This document shows, one piece after another, positions 47,851 to 57,247 of a stretch of 64,000 bases of DNA. Under the pieces are notes generated by a model. The model was not told the origin of the DNA and ran no database searches. It was given only the letters and a program-made list of their open reading frames with translations. The stretch spans positions 34,043 to 98,042 of the forward strand of contig JADFDU010000057.1 in assembly GCA_018262775.1 (NCBI GenBank), written 5' to 3'. A program made the position numbers and the translations under genes. The stretch comes from Rhodocyclaceae bacterium (lineage in GTDB: Bacteria; Pseudomonadota; Gammaproteobacteria; Burkholderiales; Rhodocyclaceae). Positions within the stretch are counted from its first letter, which is position 1, and each line of letters opens with the position of its first letter.

Positions 47851-49374
47851 ATGGCTTACGAACTCGTCGCCGCCGTCGATCTGGGCTCCAACAGCTTCCG
47901 CTTGCAGGTCGGCCGGGTGGTGGACGAGCAGATCTATCCGCTCGATTCCCTCAAGGAGCCGGTGCGCCTGGCGGCCGGCCTCACCGCGCAGAAGGTGCTC
48001 GACGACCCGTCGCAGTTGCGCGCGCTGGAGGCGCTGCGCCGCTTCGGCGAGCGCTTGCGCGGCTTCGACGCGGGTGCGGTGCGCGCGGTGGCGACCAATG
48101 CCCTGCGCGTGGCGAAGAACGCGCCGCAGTTCCTCGCCCAGGCCGAGGTGGCGCTCGGCTTCCCCATCGAGATCATCGCCGGACGGGAAGAAGCGCGGCT
48201 GATCTACCTTGGCGTGGCCCACACCCTGCCGAACCCGAGCCGACAGCAACTGGTGGTCGACATCGGCGGCGGTTCGACCGAGTGCATCATCGGCCGCGAC
48301 ATCGAGCCGATCGTGCTGGAATCGCTGTACATGGGCTGCGTCGGCTTCAGCATGAAGTATTTCCCACGCGGCCGCGTCGAGAAGTCCGCCATGAAGGCGG
48401 CGGAACTGGCAGCGCGCAAGGAGCTGCAGGGCATCGTGCGCCAGTACAAAAAGACCGGCTGGGAGGAGGCCGTGGGTTCCAGCGGCACGGCCAAGGCGCT
48501 CGCCGACATCCTGGAGCTGAATGGCTTGTCCACGACGGGTTCGACGGGTGAGGCAGGCATCACCCGCAAAGGGCTGGAGGAACTGCGCAGCATCCTGCTG
48601 CATGCCGGCGATGTGGGGAAGCTGACTTTGCAGGGGCTGCGATCGGACCGCATCCCGGTGTTGCCGGGCGGACTGGCCATCATGTCGGCGGTGTTCAAGG
48701 AATTCGGCCTCGAACGCATGACCTTCTCCGATGGGGCGCTGCGCCTGGGTGTGCTCTACGACCTGCTCGGGCGCTACCACCACCAGGACCTGCGCCACGC
48801 CACGGTGCAGCAGTTCATGCGCCGCTATCAGGTCGACGCCGAGCAGGCGGTGCGGGTGGCGGCAACGGCGCGCGGCTTTCTGCAGCAGTTGCTGCCGAAG
48901 TCCGCCGCGACGCAGCAGGCGGATGCGCAGGTCCTCGAGTGGGCGGCGCTGCTGCACGAGATCGGCATCTCTGTGGCCCACTCCAGCTTCCACAGGCACA
49001 GCGCCTACATCCTCGCCTTTGCCGACATGCCGGGGTTCTCGAAAATGGACCAGACGCGCCTCTCGCGCATTGTCCTGGCGCATCGCGGCAAGCTGGAGCG
49101 GGTGCAGGAGATCATGGCGGACAGCCCCGACTGGCTACTGATCTTCAGCCTGCGCCTGGCGGTGCTCCTGCATCGTTCGCGCGACGATGCTGCTCTGCCG
49201 GCCATCAGCGTGCGGCGCGGCGAGCGGGGCTTTAGCCTCGGCATCGATCCCGACTGGCTGGCCGCCTCGCCGCTGTCGGCGGCGGCGCTGGAAGAAGAGG
49301 GCCGGCAGTGGGCGGGCCTGGGCATGGAGATCAAGATCAAGAGCGGGCGCGGCAAATCGCAGGCTGCGGCATAA
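47851..49374 (+). CDS. ppx: Exopolyphosphatase (Ppx/GppA)
   Basis: A 507-residue enzyme that releases phosphate from polyphosphate ends, or hydrolyses pppGpp. Actin-like ATPase fold motifs DLGSNSFRLQV and VVDIGGGSTECI, RAVATNALRVAKN, and the C-terminal HD-like domain with WAALLHEIGISVAHSSFHRHSAYIL. It forms a divergent pair with ppk, so synthesis and breakdown share one control region. Confidence 0.94.
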   Translation: MAYELVAAVDLGSNSFRLQVGRVVDEQIYPLDSLKEPVRLAAGLTAQKVLDDPSQLRALEALRRFGERLRGFDAGAVRAVATNALRVAKNAPQFLAQAEVALGFPIEIIAGREEARLIYLGVAHTLPNPSRQQLVVDIGGGSTECIIGRDIEPIVLESLYMGCVGFSMKYFPRGRVEKSAMKAAELAARKELQGIVRQYKKTGWEEAVGSSGTAKALADILELNGLSTTGSTGEAGITRKGLEELRSILLHAGDVGKLTLQGLRSDRIPVLPGGLAIMSAVFKEFGLERMTFSDGALRLGVLYDLLGRYHHQDLRHATVQQFMRRYQVDAEQAVRVAATARGFLQQLLPKSAATQQADAQVLEWAALLHEIGISVAHSSFHRHSAYILAFADMPGFSKMDQTRLSRIVLAHRGKLERVQEIMADSPDWLLIFSLRLAVLLHRSRDDAALPAISVRRGERGFSLGIDPDWLAASPLSAAALEEEGRQWAGLGMEIKIKSGRGKSQAAA

Positions 49375-49438
49375 TGCGTCGTCATGCCGCCGTAATGGCG
49401 GGCGGACACGATCAACCAGGGCAATCAGGGGGAACGAT

Positions 49439-50563
49439 TTGAGCGGCGCAAGCATTGTGCTGGAGACGGATGCCGAAGGCCGGCGCTGGTTGCGCCTGGC
49501 GGGCGAGTGGCGCCTGATGGCGCTGGCGACGCACTATGCGGCGCTGAATGCCGAGCTGCTGAAGCAGGCGGCGGATGCCAGTCTCGGCTGGGATATCCGC
49601 GACATCCAGTCTCTCGATTCCGTCGGCGCCATGATGCTGTGGCGCGCCTGGGGACACCGCTTCCCGGAGAACCTGAACACCCGCGACGATCTGGAACCCG
49701 TCTTTGCGCGGCTCTATGCCGCCGGCAAGCTGAAGGAGGCCGCGCCGGAGCCTGTACCGCCGCTGGAATGGGTTGCCACCATCGGCGGGCTCACATTGCG
49801 CCTGTGGCGGCACCTGGTGGATTTCACTGGCCTCATTGGCCAGGTCGTGCTCGATGCCGGCCAGGTCATCCGTAAGCCGCGCGAAGCGCCGTGGCGCGAG
49901 AGTTCAGCCAATCTGTACAAGAGCGGCGTGCGCGCCATGCCGGTGACCGCACTGGTCGGCTTCCTCATCGGCATCGTGCTGTCCTACCTGTCCGCGCTGC
50001 AACTGAAGAACTTCGGCGCCGACATCTTCATCGTGAACATCCTCGGCATGGGCATCATCCGCGAACTGGGGCCGGTGCTGGTGGCGGTGCTGGTGGCGGG
50101 GCGCTCCGGCTCAGCGATGACGGCGCAGCTGGGCGTGATGCGCGTCACCGAGGAGATCGACGCGCTGGCGACGATGGGCGTCTCGCGCAGCATGCGCCTG
50201 GTATTTCCCAAGATGCTTGCGCTGGCGATCGCCATGCCGCTGCTGGTGTTGTGGACCAGCGCCATCGCCCTCATGGGCGGCATGGTTTCGGCGCAGTTCC
50301 AGCTCGACATCTCCTACGGCTATTTCATCGAAACTCTGCCCAAGGTGGTGCCGGTGGCCAACCTGTACATCGCGCTCGCCAAGGGCGTCGCCTTCGGCAT
50401 CATGGTCGCGCTGGTGGCCTGCCATTTCGGCCTGCGCGTGCGGCCGAACACGGAAAGCCTGTCGGCGAACACCACGGCTTCCGTGGTGAGTTCGATCACC
50501 GTCGTGATCCTGGTCGATGCCGTGTTCGCCATCGCCACACGCAGCATCGGTTTGCCGACATGA
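49439..50563 (+). CDS. mlaE: Mla-type phospholipid ABC transporter permease (MlaE) with N-terminal STAS-like domain
   Basis: A 374-residue protein. The start is a TTG at 49439 with CAGGGGG six bases upstream; no ATG fits. The first 110 residues resemble a STAS (MlaB-like) domain (DIRDIQSLDSVGAMMLWRAW), fused to the MlaE permease (ALVGFLIGIVLSYLSALQL, ELGPVLVAVLVAGRSGSAM, EEIDALATMGVS). In E. coli MlaB is a separate protein; here the fusion would serve. First of four genes for retrograde or anterograde lipid transport between the membranes. Confidence 0.9.
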   Translation: MSGASIVLETDAEGRRWLRLAGEWRLMALATHYAALNAELLKQAADASLGWDIRDIQSLDSVGAMMLWRAWGHRFPENLNTRDDLEPVFARLYAAGKLKEAAPEPVPPLEWVATIGGLTLRLWRHLVDFTGLIGQVVLDAGQVIRKPREAPWRESSANLYKSGVRAMPVTALVGFLIGIVLSYLSALQLKNFGADIFIVNILGMGIIRELGPVLVAVLVAGRSGSAMTAQLGVMRVTEEIDALATMGVSRSMRLVFPKMLALAIAMPLLVLWTSAIALMGGMVSAQFQLDISYGYFIETLPKVVPVANLYIALAKGVAFGIMVALVACHFGLRVRPNTESLSANTTASVVSSITVVILVDAVFAIATRSIGLPT

Positions 50564-50578
50564 CCGCCCACCCCCCAT

Positions 50579-50632
50579 CCCCCGCCCCGCGGGCGGGGGT
50601 AACCAGTCACCTCCCCCGCTTGGCGGGGGAGG
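50579..50632. repeat. Two GC-rich hairpin repeats between mlaE and mlaF
   Basis: CCCCCGCCC-CGC-GGGCGGGGG (50579-50599) and CCTCCCCCGCTTGGCGGGGGAGG split as CCTCCCCCGC / GCGGGGGAGG (50610-50632). They lie in a 127-base intra-operon spacer. Confidence 0.75.
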
Positions 50633-50690
50633 ATGGGAGGGGGTGCCCACCGCTATTTCGCGCTAGCGCGGGCGACCCGGCGGAGGCGGC

Positions 50691-51470
50691 ATGACCGCCG
50701 TGATCGAGATCGAGAATCTGTCCACGCGCTTCGGCGAGACGTGGGTGCACCGCGACCTGAACCTCGTCATCGAGAAGGGCGAGGTGATGGCGCTGGTGGG
50801 CGGCTCGGGCAGCGGCAAGACGACGCTGCTGCGGCAGATGATCGGCCTGCTGTCGCCGACCCAGGGGCGGATCCGGCTCTTCGGCGAGCCCCTGTTCACG
50901 GGCAATCCCGAACAGGAGCGAAACCTGCGCCGCCGCTTCGGCATGCTCTTCCAGTACGGCGCACTGTATTCGTCTTTCACCGTCTTCCAGAACATTGCCT
51001 TTCCGCTGCGCGAACTGGGCGTGGTCGACGAAGATCTGATCCACGACCTGGTCATGCTCAAGCTGTCGATGGTGGAGTTGCTGCCGCGCCATGCCTGGCT
51101 GATGCCCTCCGAACTCTCGGGCGGCATGATCAAGCGTGTGGCGCTGGCGCGTGCCCTGTCGATGGAGCCGGAACTGCTGCTGCTCGACGAACCGACCGCC
51201 GGCCTCGACCCGGACCGCAGCGAATCCTTCGTCCGCCTGATCAGCAGCCTGCACCAGCAACTCGGCCTGACGGTGGTGCTGGTGACACACGATCTCGACA
51301 CGCTGGCAGGACTCGCCACCCGCGTTGCGGTGCTGGCCGAACAGCGTATACTCGCGCTCGGAACGATTGACGAGATCATGAAGGTGGACCACCCCTTCAT
51401 TCGCAATTTCTTCTGCTGCGACCGGGCTCAGCGGGCGTTGCAGGGCAGAATCAGCGTGGAGAACCTATAA
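50691..51470 (+). CDS. mlaF: Mla-type ABC transporter ATPase
   Basis: A 259-residue ATPase. Walker A GGSGSGKTTLL, Q-loop FQYGALYSSFTVFQN (typical of MlaF), signature LSGGMIKRVALARAL and Walker B LLLLDEPTAGLDPDR. C-terminal HPFIRNFFC. Energises the lipid transporter. Confidence 0.92.
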   Translation: MTAVIEIENLSTRFGETWVHRDLNLVIEKGEVMALVGGSGSGKTTLLRQMIGLLSPTQGRIRLFGEPLFTGNPEQERNLRRRFGMLFQYGALYSSFTVFQNIAFPLRELGVVDEDLIHDLVMLKLSMVELLPRHAWLMPSELSGGMIKRVALARALSMEPELLLLDEPTAGLDPDRSESFVRLISSLHQQLGLTVVLVTHDLDTLAGLATRVAVLAEQRILALGTIDEIMKVDHPFIRNFFCCDRAQRALQGRISVENL

Positions 51471-51472
51471 AA

Positions 51473-52411
51473 ATGGAAAGCCGGGCTCACGCGTTTGTCG
51501 CCGGTATTTTTACCCTTCTGCTTGGACTGGCCAGCGCGCTGGCCGTGTTCTGGCTTTCGGGCAGGCAGGAGGCGACGCATGAATACGTCCTGGTGACACA
51601 GGGCAATGTCAGCGGCCTCAATACCCAGGCGCAGGTGCGCTTCCGCGGCATGCGCGCCGGCAAGGTGCTCAACATCGATCTCGACCCGAAGGATCCGCGC
51701 AACATCCTCATCACCGTCAGCGTGTCCGCCGATCTGCCGATGACGAAAGGCACCACGGCGCAGCTCAACTACCAAGGTGTCACCGGGCTGGCCTCGGTCC
51801 TGCTCGAGGACAAGGGCGAAAATGTGGAGCCGCTGACGAGCACCGATGGCGAGCCCCCGCGTATTGCGCTGAAGCCGAATTTCATGGACAACCTGGGAGA
51901 CAACGCCACTGAACTGATGGCGCAGGTACGCCAGGTCGCCGAGCGCAGCAGTGCGCTGCTCTCCGACCAGAACGTCAAGCGCATCGGCCAGACACTGGCG
52001 AATATCGAGACCGCCTCGTCGGGCCTGTCCGGCAGCATGAAGGACCTGCCGCAGCTGATGGCTTCGCTCAAGCAGGCGCTCAACGAGGAGAACATGAAGC
52101 GGCTCAGCAAAACCCTGGTCAACATCGAGAAGGCCAGCGACGAAGCCGCGCCCCTGGCCGCCGACCTGCGCAGCCTGGTCGCCAACCTGCAGGGGGTGGC
52201 GAAGAAGATCGATGCGCTGACGGGCGAGGCCGGCAGCGAACTGGCGCAGACCACGCTGCCGCGACTGAATGTGCTGTTGCAGGAACTGTCCGTGAACTCC
52301 CGCCAGATGTCACGCCTGCTGGACCAACTCGAGGATTCTCCCAACATGCTGATCTTCGGCCGTGAGGCGCGTCGTCCCGGGCCGGGTGAAGCCGGCTTTT
52401 CCGCAAACTGA
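51473..52411 (+). CDS. mlaD: MlaD/MCE-domain lipid-binding protein
   Basis: A 312-residue protein anchored by one N-terminal membrane segment (AGIFTLLLGLASALAVFWLSG). The MCE domain (about residues 40-120) has NVSGLNTQAQVRFRGMRAGKV and NYQGVTGLASVLLED. The C-terminal 180 residues are helical with a repeated SxxxxxxxxxLSKTLVNIEKAS-type pattern, as in longer MCE proteins that bridge the periplasm. Two bases after mlaF. Confidence 0.9.
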   Translation: MESRAHAFVAGIFTLLLGLASALAVFWLSGRQEATHEYVLVTQGNVSGLNTQAQVRFRGMRAGKVLNIDLDPKDPRNILITVSVSADLPMTKGTTAQLNYQGVTGLASVLLEDKGENVEPLTSTDGEPPRIALKPNFMDNLGDNATELMAQVRQVAERSSALLSDQNVKRIGQTLANIETASSGLSGSMKDLPQLMASLKQALNEENMKRLSKTLVNIEKASDEAAPLAADLRSLVANLQGVAKKIDALTGEAGSELAQTTLPRLNVLLQELSVNSRQMSRLLDQLEDSPNMLIFGREARRPGPGEAGFSAN

Positions 52412-52417
52412 GGGCTC

Positions 52418-53023
52418 ATGAAAAAAACCTTGCTGCTTGCCGTCCTGTTGCTTGCCGGTTGCGGGACGGGCTCCAAGTCGTTATCGAGCGTCGCCAACTA
52501 CGATCTGGGTGCGGTGCAGGCGGCGTCGAACAACCGCATCGTCGCCAGCCTGCGCAGCATCGATGTGTTCGCCGTGTCCTGGCTGGACTCCTCGGCGATG
52601 CAGTACCGGCTGCTGTATGCGGCCAACCAGCGGCGGCAGAGCTATGCCGAGAGCCGCTGGGTGGCACCGCCGGCGGAACTGCTCGGCCATGCGCTGCGCA
52701 AGCGCATGCTCTCCGGCGAGGCAGGCGGCGCCTGCCGCTTGCGCGTCGACCTGGACGAGTTTGCTCAGGTCTTCGACTCGGCCAAGGCCAGCCACGTGCT
52801 GTTGGAAGCGCGCGTGCAACTCGTCGCGCCGAGCGGAGGCGACATCTTCGCGCGGCGCAGTTTCAGCCTGTCCCGTGCGGCCGCCAGTGCGGATGCAGGC
52901 GGCGGTGTGGCAGCACTGGCCGTAGCGGTCGAGGCGTTCTCCACGGAATTGCACGACTGGCTGGGCGGACTTGACCGGGCTGCCGCATCGGGATTGAATA
53001 TCGCTCAGCGCTGTCGTAGCTAG
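52418..53023 (+). CDS. ABC-type transport auxiliary lipoprotein
   Basis: A 201-residue lipoprotein with lipobox LLLAGCG (Cys near residue 16). It has the ABC_trans_aux pattern SSAMQYRLLYA followed by RQSYAESRWVAPPAELLGHAL, the PqiC-like family that partners MCE proteins. Likely sorted to the outer membrane. Last gene of the Mla-like operon; no MlaC or MlaA gene is in the window. Confidence 0.85.
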   Translation: MKKTLLLAVLLLAGCGTGSKSLSSVANYDLGAVQAASNNRIVASLRSIDVFAVSWLDSSAMQYRLLYAANQRRQSYAESRWVAPPAELLGHALRKRMLSGEAGGACRLRVDLDEFAQVFDSAKASHVLLEARVQLVAPSGGDIFARRSFSLSRAAASADAGGGVAALAVAVEAFSTELHDWLGGLDRAAASGLNIAQRCRS

Positions 53024-53086
53024 AGTCTGTTCTCATCCATTCCCGCCTGTCTGCAGGCCGGCAGCCCGAACATCCAGGAAGGGCAC

Positions 53087-54727
53087 ATGCCGGTAAATCC
53101 CTATTCGATTGGCCTCGAGAAGAACGCGGCCAACTACACGCCCCTGTCGCCCCTGTCGTTCATCGAGCGGACCGCCACGGTCTACCCGCAGCGCATCTCC
53201 GTCATTCATGGCGCGCGCCGCTTCACCTGGGCCGAGACCTATGCCCGCAGCCGGCGACTGGCCTCTGCGCTGCGGATGCACGGCATCGGCAAGGGCGACA
53301 CTGTCGCGGCGATGCTCTCCAACACGCCGGAAATGCTCGAATGCCATTTCGGCGTGCCCATGACGGGTGCCGTGCTCAATACCCTGAACACCCGACTGGA
53401 TGCGGAGGCCATTGCCTTCATGCTCGACCATGGCGAGGCGAAGGCCCTGATCACTGACCGCGAGTTCTCGCCGACCGTCGCCAAGGCACTGGCCCAGACC
53501 GGGCGTGATCTGCTGGTGATCGATGTGGACGATTCCGAGTACGCCGGGCCGGGCGAGTGCATCGGCGGCATCGGCTACGAAGCCTTTCTCGACGCGGGCG
53601 ATGCGGACTTCGCCTGGCAGGGTCCCGCCGACGAATGGGACGCCATCTCGCTCAACTACACCTCGGGCACCACCGGCAACCCGAAGGGCGTGGTTTACCA
53701 TCATCGCGGCGCCTATCTCAACGCCACCTCGAACATCGTCTCCTGGGGCATGCCGCCGCATGCGGTGTACCTGTGGACGCTGCCGATGTTCCACTGCAAC
53801 GGCTGGTGCTTTCCGTGGACCATGGCGGCCAATGCCGGCACCAACGTCTGCCTGCGCCGCGTCGAGGCGAAGGCCATCCTCGATGCCATTCGCGCACACA
53901 AGGTGACGCACTACTGTGGCGCGCCCATCGTGCATTCCATGCTCATCAATGCGCCCGTCGAATGGCGTGCCGGCATCGACCACAAAGTCAGTGCGCTGGT
54001 GGCGGCGGCACCACCGCCGGCCGCGATGATCGAGGGCATGAACACCATCGGCTTCGACATCACCCATGTCTACGGCCTGACGGAGACCTACGGGCCTGCC
54101 GCGGTGTGTGCCAAGCATCCCGAATGGAGCGAACTGCCGCTGGAGGAGCAGGTGCGCCTGAACGGCCGCCAGGGTGTGCGCTACCATTTGCAGGAGGGGG
54201 TCACGGTGATGGACCCGGAGACGATGCAGCCGGTGCCGCGCGACGGCGAAACCATGGGCGAGATCATGTTCCGCGGCAACATCACCATGAAGGGCTACCT
54301 GAAGAACCCCAAAGCCAGCGAAGAAGCCTTCCGCGGTGGCTGGTACCATTCAGGGGACCTCGCGGTGATGCACCCCGACGGCTACGTCAAGATCAAGGAC
54401 CGGTCCAAGGACGTCATCATCTCGGGTGGCGAGAATATCTCTTCAGTGGAGGTCGAGGACATTCTCTATCGCCATGTGGCGGTGCTGGCGGCGGCGGTGG
54501 TGGCTTCCCCTGACCCGAAGTGGGGCGAGGTGCCCTGCGCTTTCATCGAGCTGAAGGACGGTGCGCAGGCGACGGAGGCGGAGCTCATCGCGTTCTGCAA
54601 GGAACGCATGGCGCGCTTCAAGGTGCCCAAGCGGGTGGTGTTCGGGCCGCTACCGAAAACCTCCACCGGCAAGATCCAGAAATTCGTTCTGCGCGAACAG
54701 GCGAAATCGACACAGGCAATAGACTAG
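53087..54727 (+). CDS. Acyl-CoA synthetase (medium-chain / DmdB-like)
   Basis: A 546-residue AMP-forming ligase. LNYTSGTTGNPKGVVYHHRG is the P-loop region, YGLTETYGPAAVC the A5 motif, and KTSTGKIQKFVLREQ the catalytic-Lys end. NPYSIGLEKNAANYTPLSPL start and overall size fit the group that includes 3-methylmercaptopropionate-CoA ligase and medium-chain acyl-CoA ligases. It leads a set with a crotonase-fold protein, an ABC importer, etfBA and an acyl-CoA dehydrogenase, so it probably activates an imported organic acid. Confidence 0.87.
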   Translation: MPVNPYSIGLEKNAANYTPLSPLSFIERTATVYPQRISVIHGARRFTWAETYARSRRLASALRMHGIGKGDTVAAMLSNTPEMLECHFGVPMTGAVLNTLNTRLDAEAIAFMLDHGEAKALITDREFSPTVAKALAQTGRDLLVIDVDDSEYAGPGECIGGIGYEAFLDAGDADFAWQGPADEWDAISLNYTSGTTGNPKGVVYHHRGAYLNATSNIVSWGMPPHAVYLWTLPMFHCNGWCFPWTMAANAGTNVCLRRVEAKAILDAIRAHKVTHYCGAPIVHSMLINAPVEWRAGIDHKVSALVAAAPPPAAMIEGMNTIGFDITHVYGLTETYGPAAVCAKHPEWSELPLEEQVRLNGRQGVRYHLQEGVTVMDPETMQPVPRDGETMGEIMFRGNITMKGYLKNPKASEEAFRGGWYHSGDLAVMHPDGYVKIKDRSKDVIISGGENISSVEVEDILYRHVAVLAAAVVASPDPKWGEVPCAFIELKDGAQATEAELIAFCKERMARFKVPKRVVFGPLPKTSTGKIQKFVLREQAKSTQAID

Positions 54728-54743
54728 ACTAAGGAGCACGACA

Positions 54744-55547
54744 ATGAGTGCTGTAATGCAATCCTCCAACGCACCGCTGCTGCTGCGCAGCGACGAGCAT
54801 GGCGTGACCACGCTCACGCTGAACCGTCCGAGCCAGTTCAATTCCCTCTCCGACGGCCTCATCGACGAAATGCTGGTGGCGCTCGGCGCCATCGCCACGG
54901 ACAAGTCCGTGCGCGTCGTCGTGCTCGCTGGCGCCGGCAAGGCCTTCTGCGCCGGCCATGACCTGAAGGAGATGCGCGCCCACCCGGACAAGGCCTACCA
55001 GCAGGCGCTGTTCAGGAAGTGCGGACGGATGATGATGAAGCTCGTCGAGCTGCCGCAGCCGGTGATCGCACGGGTGCATGGCATGGCTGTCGCGGCAGGC
55101 TGTCAGCTGGTCGCCATGTGCGATCTGGCGGTGGCCGTGGATACGGTGAAGTTCGCCGTATCCGGCGTCAACCTCGGCCTGTTCTGCAGCACGCCCGCCG
55201 TGCCGCTGGCGCGCAACCTGCCACGCAAGCATGCCTTTGAGATGCTGGTGACGGGCGACTTCATGGATGCGGCGACGGCCCTGTCGCGCGGCCTGGTGAA
55301 TCGCGTCGTGCCGGCCGGGGATATCGATGCCGAAGTGAAGAAGCTGGCGGATTCGATTCTTTCCAAGTCGCCGGCGGCGGTGGCGATGGGCAAGCAGGCC
55401 TTCTACAAGCAGATCGAGATGGGACTGGAAGGCGCCTATCAGCTGGCCGCCGAAACCATGGCCTGCAACATGATGGCCGAGGATGCGCAGGAAGGCATCG
55501 ACGCCTTCATCGCCAAGCAGCCGATGCCGGCGTGGAAAGGATGCTGA
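54744..55547 (+). CDS. Enoyl-CoA hydratase/isomerase family protein (ECHDC3-like), catalytic Glu residues not conserved
   Basis: A 267-residue crotonase-fold protein. AGAGKAFCAGHDLKEM is the first oxyanion region; GMAVAAGCQLVAMCDLAVA is where classical hydratases have GGGCELA, so the first catalytic Glu is Gln. The second region reads FAVSGVNLGLFCSTPAVPL without the PEI Glu. This pattern is that of ECHDC3-like proteins, whose reaction is unsettled. AAGGAGCACGACA precedes the ATG, 16 bases after the ligase stop. Confidence 0.82.
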   Translation: MSAVMQSSNAPLLLRSDEHGVTTLTLNRPSQFNSLSDGLIDEMLVALGAIATDKSVRVVVLAGAGKAFCAGHDLKEMRAHPDKAYQQALFRKCGRMMMKLVELPQPVIARVHGMAVAAGCQLVAMCDLAVAVDTVKFAVSGVNLGLFCSTPAVPLARNLPRKHAFEMLVTGDFMDAATALSRGLVNRVVPAGDIDAEVKKLADSILSKSPAAVAMGKQAFYKQIEMGLEGAYQLAAETMACNMMAEDAQEGIDAFIAKQPMPAWKGC

Positions 55548-55706
55548 CTTTTTTGCTGCCATGCGCTGCGGGCAGAGGTGCACGGCGGTGAGGGGCGGTG
55601 TCAGGAGGCTACATCGGGCAGTTGATTAAACCTAAAGCATCAACCATAATCTGCCCGCAAGGTATGCGGGTTCAATCTTGCTGGCCGTATAGCTATTAGG
55701 GAGAAA

Positions 55707-56486
55707 ATGGCCGAAGACTTCATCCTTGAAACGAGACATCTCGTTAAGGAGTTCAAGGGATTTGTGGCTGTCAATGGTGTCGACCTGAAGGTCAGGCGTG
55801 GACACATCCACGCCTTGATCGGCCCGAACGGGGCTGGCAAAACGACGGTCTTCAACCTGCTCACCAAGTTCCTCGCGCCGACTCGGGGCAGCATCCATTT
55901 CAACGGTGAGGACATCACGTCGGCTCAACCCGCACAGATCGCCCGGCGCGGCATAGTCCGCTCCTTCCAGATTTCCGCCGTCTTCCCGCACCTGAGCGTG
56001 CTGGAGAATGTGCGCATCGCACTACAGCGCAAGCTGGGCACCTCATTTCATTTCTGGCGCCCTGAGCGGACGCTGGATACTCTCAACGGGCGCGCCATGG
56101 AACTGCTGGCCCAAGTCGGGCTGGAGTCTTTTGCGGACATGGTAGCTGTCGAACTGCCCTATGGCCGCAAGCGTGCGCTGGAGATCGCCACCACCCTGGC
56201 GCTGGAACCCGAACTGATGCTGCTTGACGAGCCGACCCAGGGCATGGGGCACGAGGACGTCGCGCTGGTGCGGGACCTCATCAAGAAAGTATCGGTCAAT
56301 CGTACCGTGCTGATGGTCGAGCACAACATGGGCGTGGTGGCGGGAATCTCGGACACGATTACCGTGCTGGCGCGAGGCGCCGTGCTGGCGGAGGGGGCCT
56401 ATGACGAGGTCGCCGTCAACCCGCTGGTGATCGAAGCCTACATGGGAACCGAGGTGGAAGAGCTTGCCTCGCCAGCGGGGCACTGA
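55707..56486 (+). CDS. ABC transporter ATPase, LivG type (second importer)
   Basis: A 259-residue ATPase. Walker A GPNGAGKTTVFN, signature LPYGRKRALEIATTL, Walker B LMLLDEPTQGMGHED, switch His in VEHNMGVV. It follows a 159-base spacer after the crotonase gene, which probably holds a promoter. One base separates it from the LivF-type gene. Confidence 0.9.
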   Translation: MAEDFILETRHLVKEFKGFVAVNGVDLKVRRGHIHALIGPNGAGKTTVFNLLTKFLAPTRGSIHFNGEDITSAQPAQIARRGIVRSFQISAVFPHLSVLENVRIALQRKLGTSFHFWRPERTLDTLNGRAMELLAQVGLESFADMVAVELPYGRKRALEIATTLALEPELMLLDEPTQGMGHEDVALVRDLIKKVSVNRTVLMVEHNMGVVAGISDTITVLARGAVLAEGAYDEVAVNPLVIEAYMGTEVEELASPAGH

Positions 56487-56487
56487 C

Positions 56488-57195
56488 ATGGAGGTTGGTG
56501 AATATCTGAGGGTCTCCAATCTTCACGCGTTCTACGGCGAATCGCATGTGTTGCACGGCATGGACTTCACGGTGCGGCGCGGTGAGTGCATATCGCTGCT
56601 CGGCCGCAACGGCGCCGGACGCACGACTACCCTGCGCGCCATCCTTGGCCTGACCGGGCGTCGCACCGGCTCCATCATGCTCAACGGTCGCGAGGTGATC
56701 AACCTGTCGCCACACCGGATTGCACAACTGGGGGTCGGCTATTGCCCCGAGGAGCGGGGTATCTACGCCAGCCTGAGTTGCGAGGAGAACCTGCTCTTGC
56801 CGCCGCAAGTCGGCAGCGGCGGCCTCAGCCTGGAGGCCATCTACGACATGTTCCCCAATCTGAAAGAGCGCCGCAGAAGCCAGGGTTCACGTCTCTCCGG
56901 GGGCGAGCAGCAGATGTTGGCCATGGCGCGCATTCTGCGCACCGGGGCCAGGCTGCTGTTGCTCGATGAAATCTCGGAAGGATTGGCGCCGGTGATCGTG
57001 CAAAAACTGGGCGAGGTCATGCGCAAGCTCAAGGAACACGACTACACGATCATCCTGGTGGAGCAGAACTTCCGCTTTGCAGCACCACTGGCGGATCGCA
57101 TGTACATTGTCGAGCATGGCCAGGCGGTGGCCGAAATCGCGCAGCACGAAATCCGCGAAAAGCAGCATCTGTTGCAGAAGTATTTAGGAGTCTGA
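56488..57195 (+). CDS. ABC transporter ATPase, LivF type, with Walker A Lys replaced by Arg
   Basis: A 235-residue ATPase of the LivF group: LHAFYGESHVLHGMDF, signature LSGGEQQMLAMARIL, Walker B LLLLDEISEGLAP, switch His region absent in EQNF as usual for LivF. The Walker A reads GRNGAGRTTTLR: codon CGC (Arg) stands where the nearly invariant Lys (AAA/AAG) of the P-loop is expected. Start at ATG 56488, directly after the livG stop. The protein should still pair with LivG, but its own ATP hydrolysis may be impaired. Confidence 0.88.
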   Translation: MEVGEYLRVSNLHAFYGESHVLHGMDFTVRRGECISLLGRNGAGRTTTLRAILGLTGRRTGSIMLNGREVINLSPHRIAQLGVGYCPEERGIYASLSCEENLLLPPQVGSGGLSLEAIYDMFPNLKERRRSQGSRLSGGEQQMLAMARILRTGARLLLLDEISEGLAPVIVQKLGEVMRKLKEHDYTIILVEQNFRFAAPLADRMYIVEHGQAVAEIAQHEIREKQHLLQKYLGV

Positions 57196-57247
57196 TCGGT
57201 TCTTGCACGTCAACATCTGCACCAATCACAACCAGAGGAGACACGAG

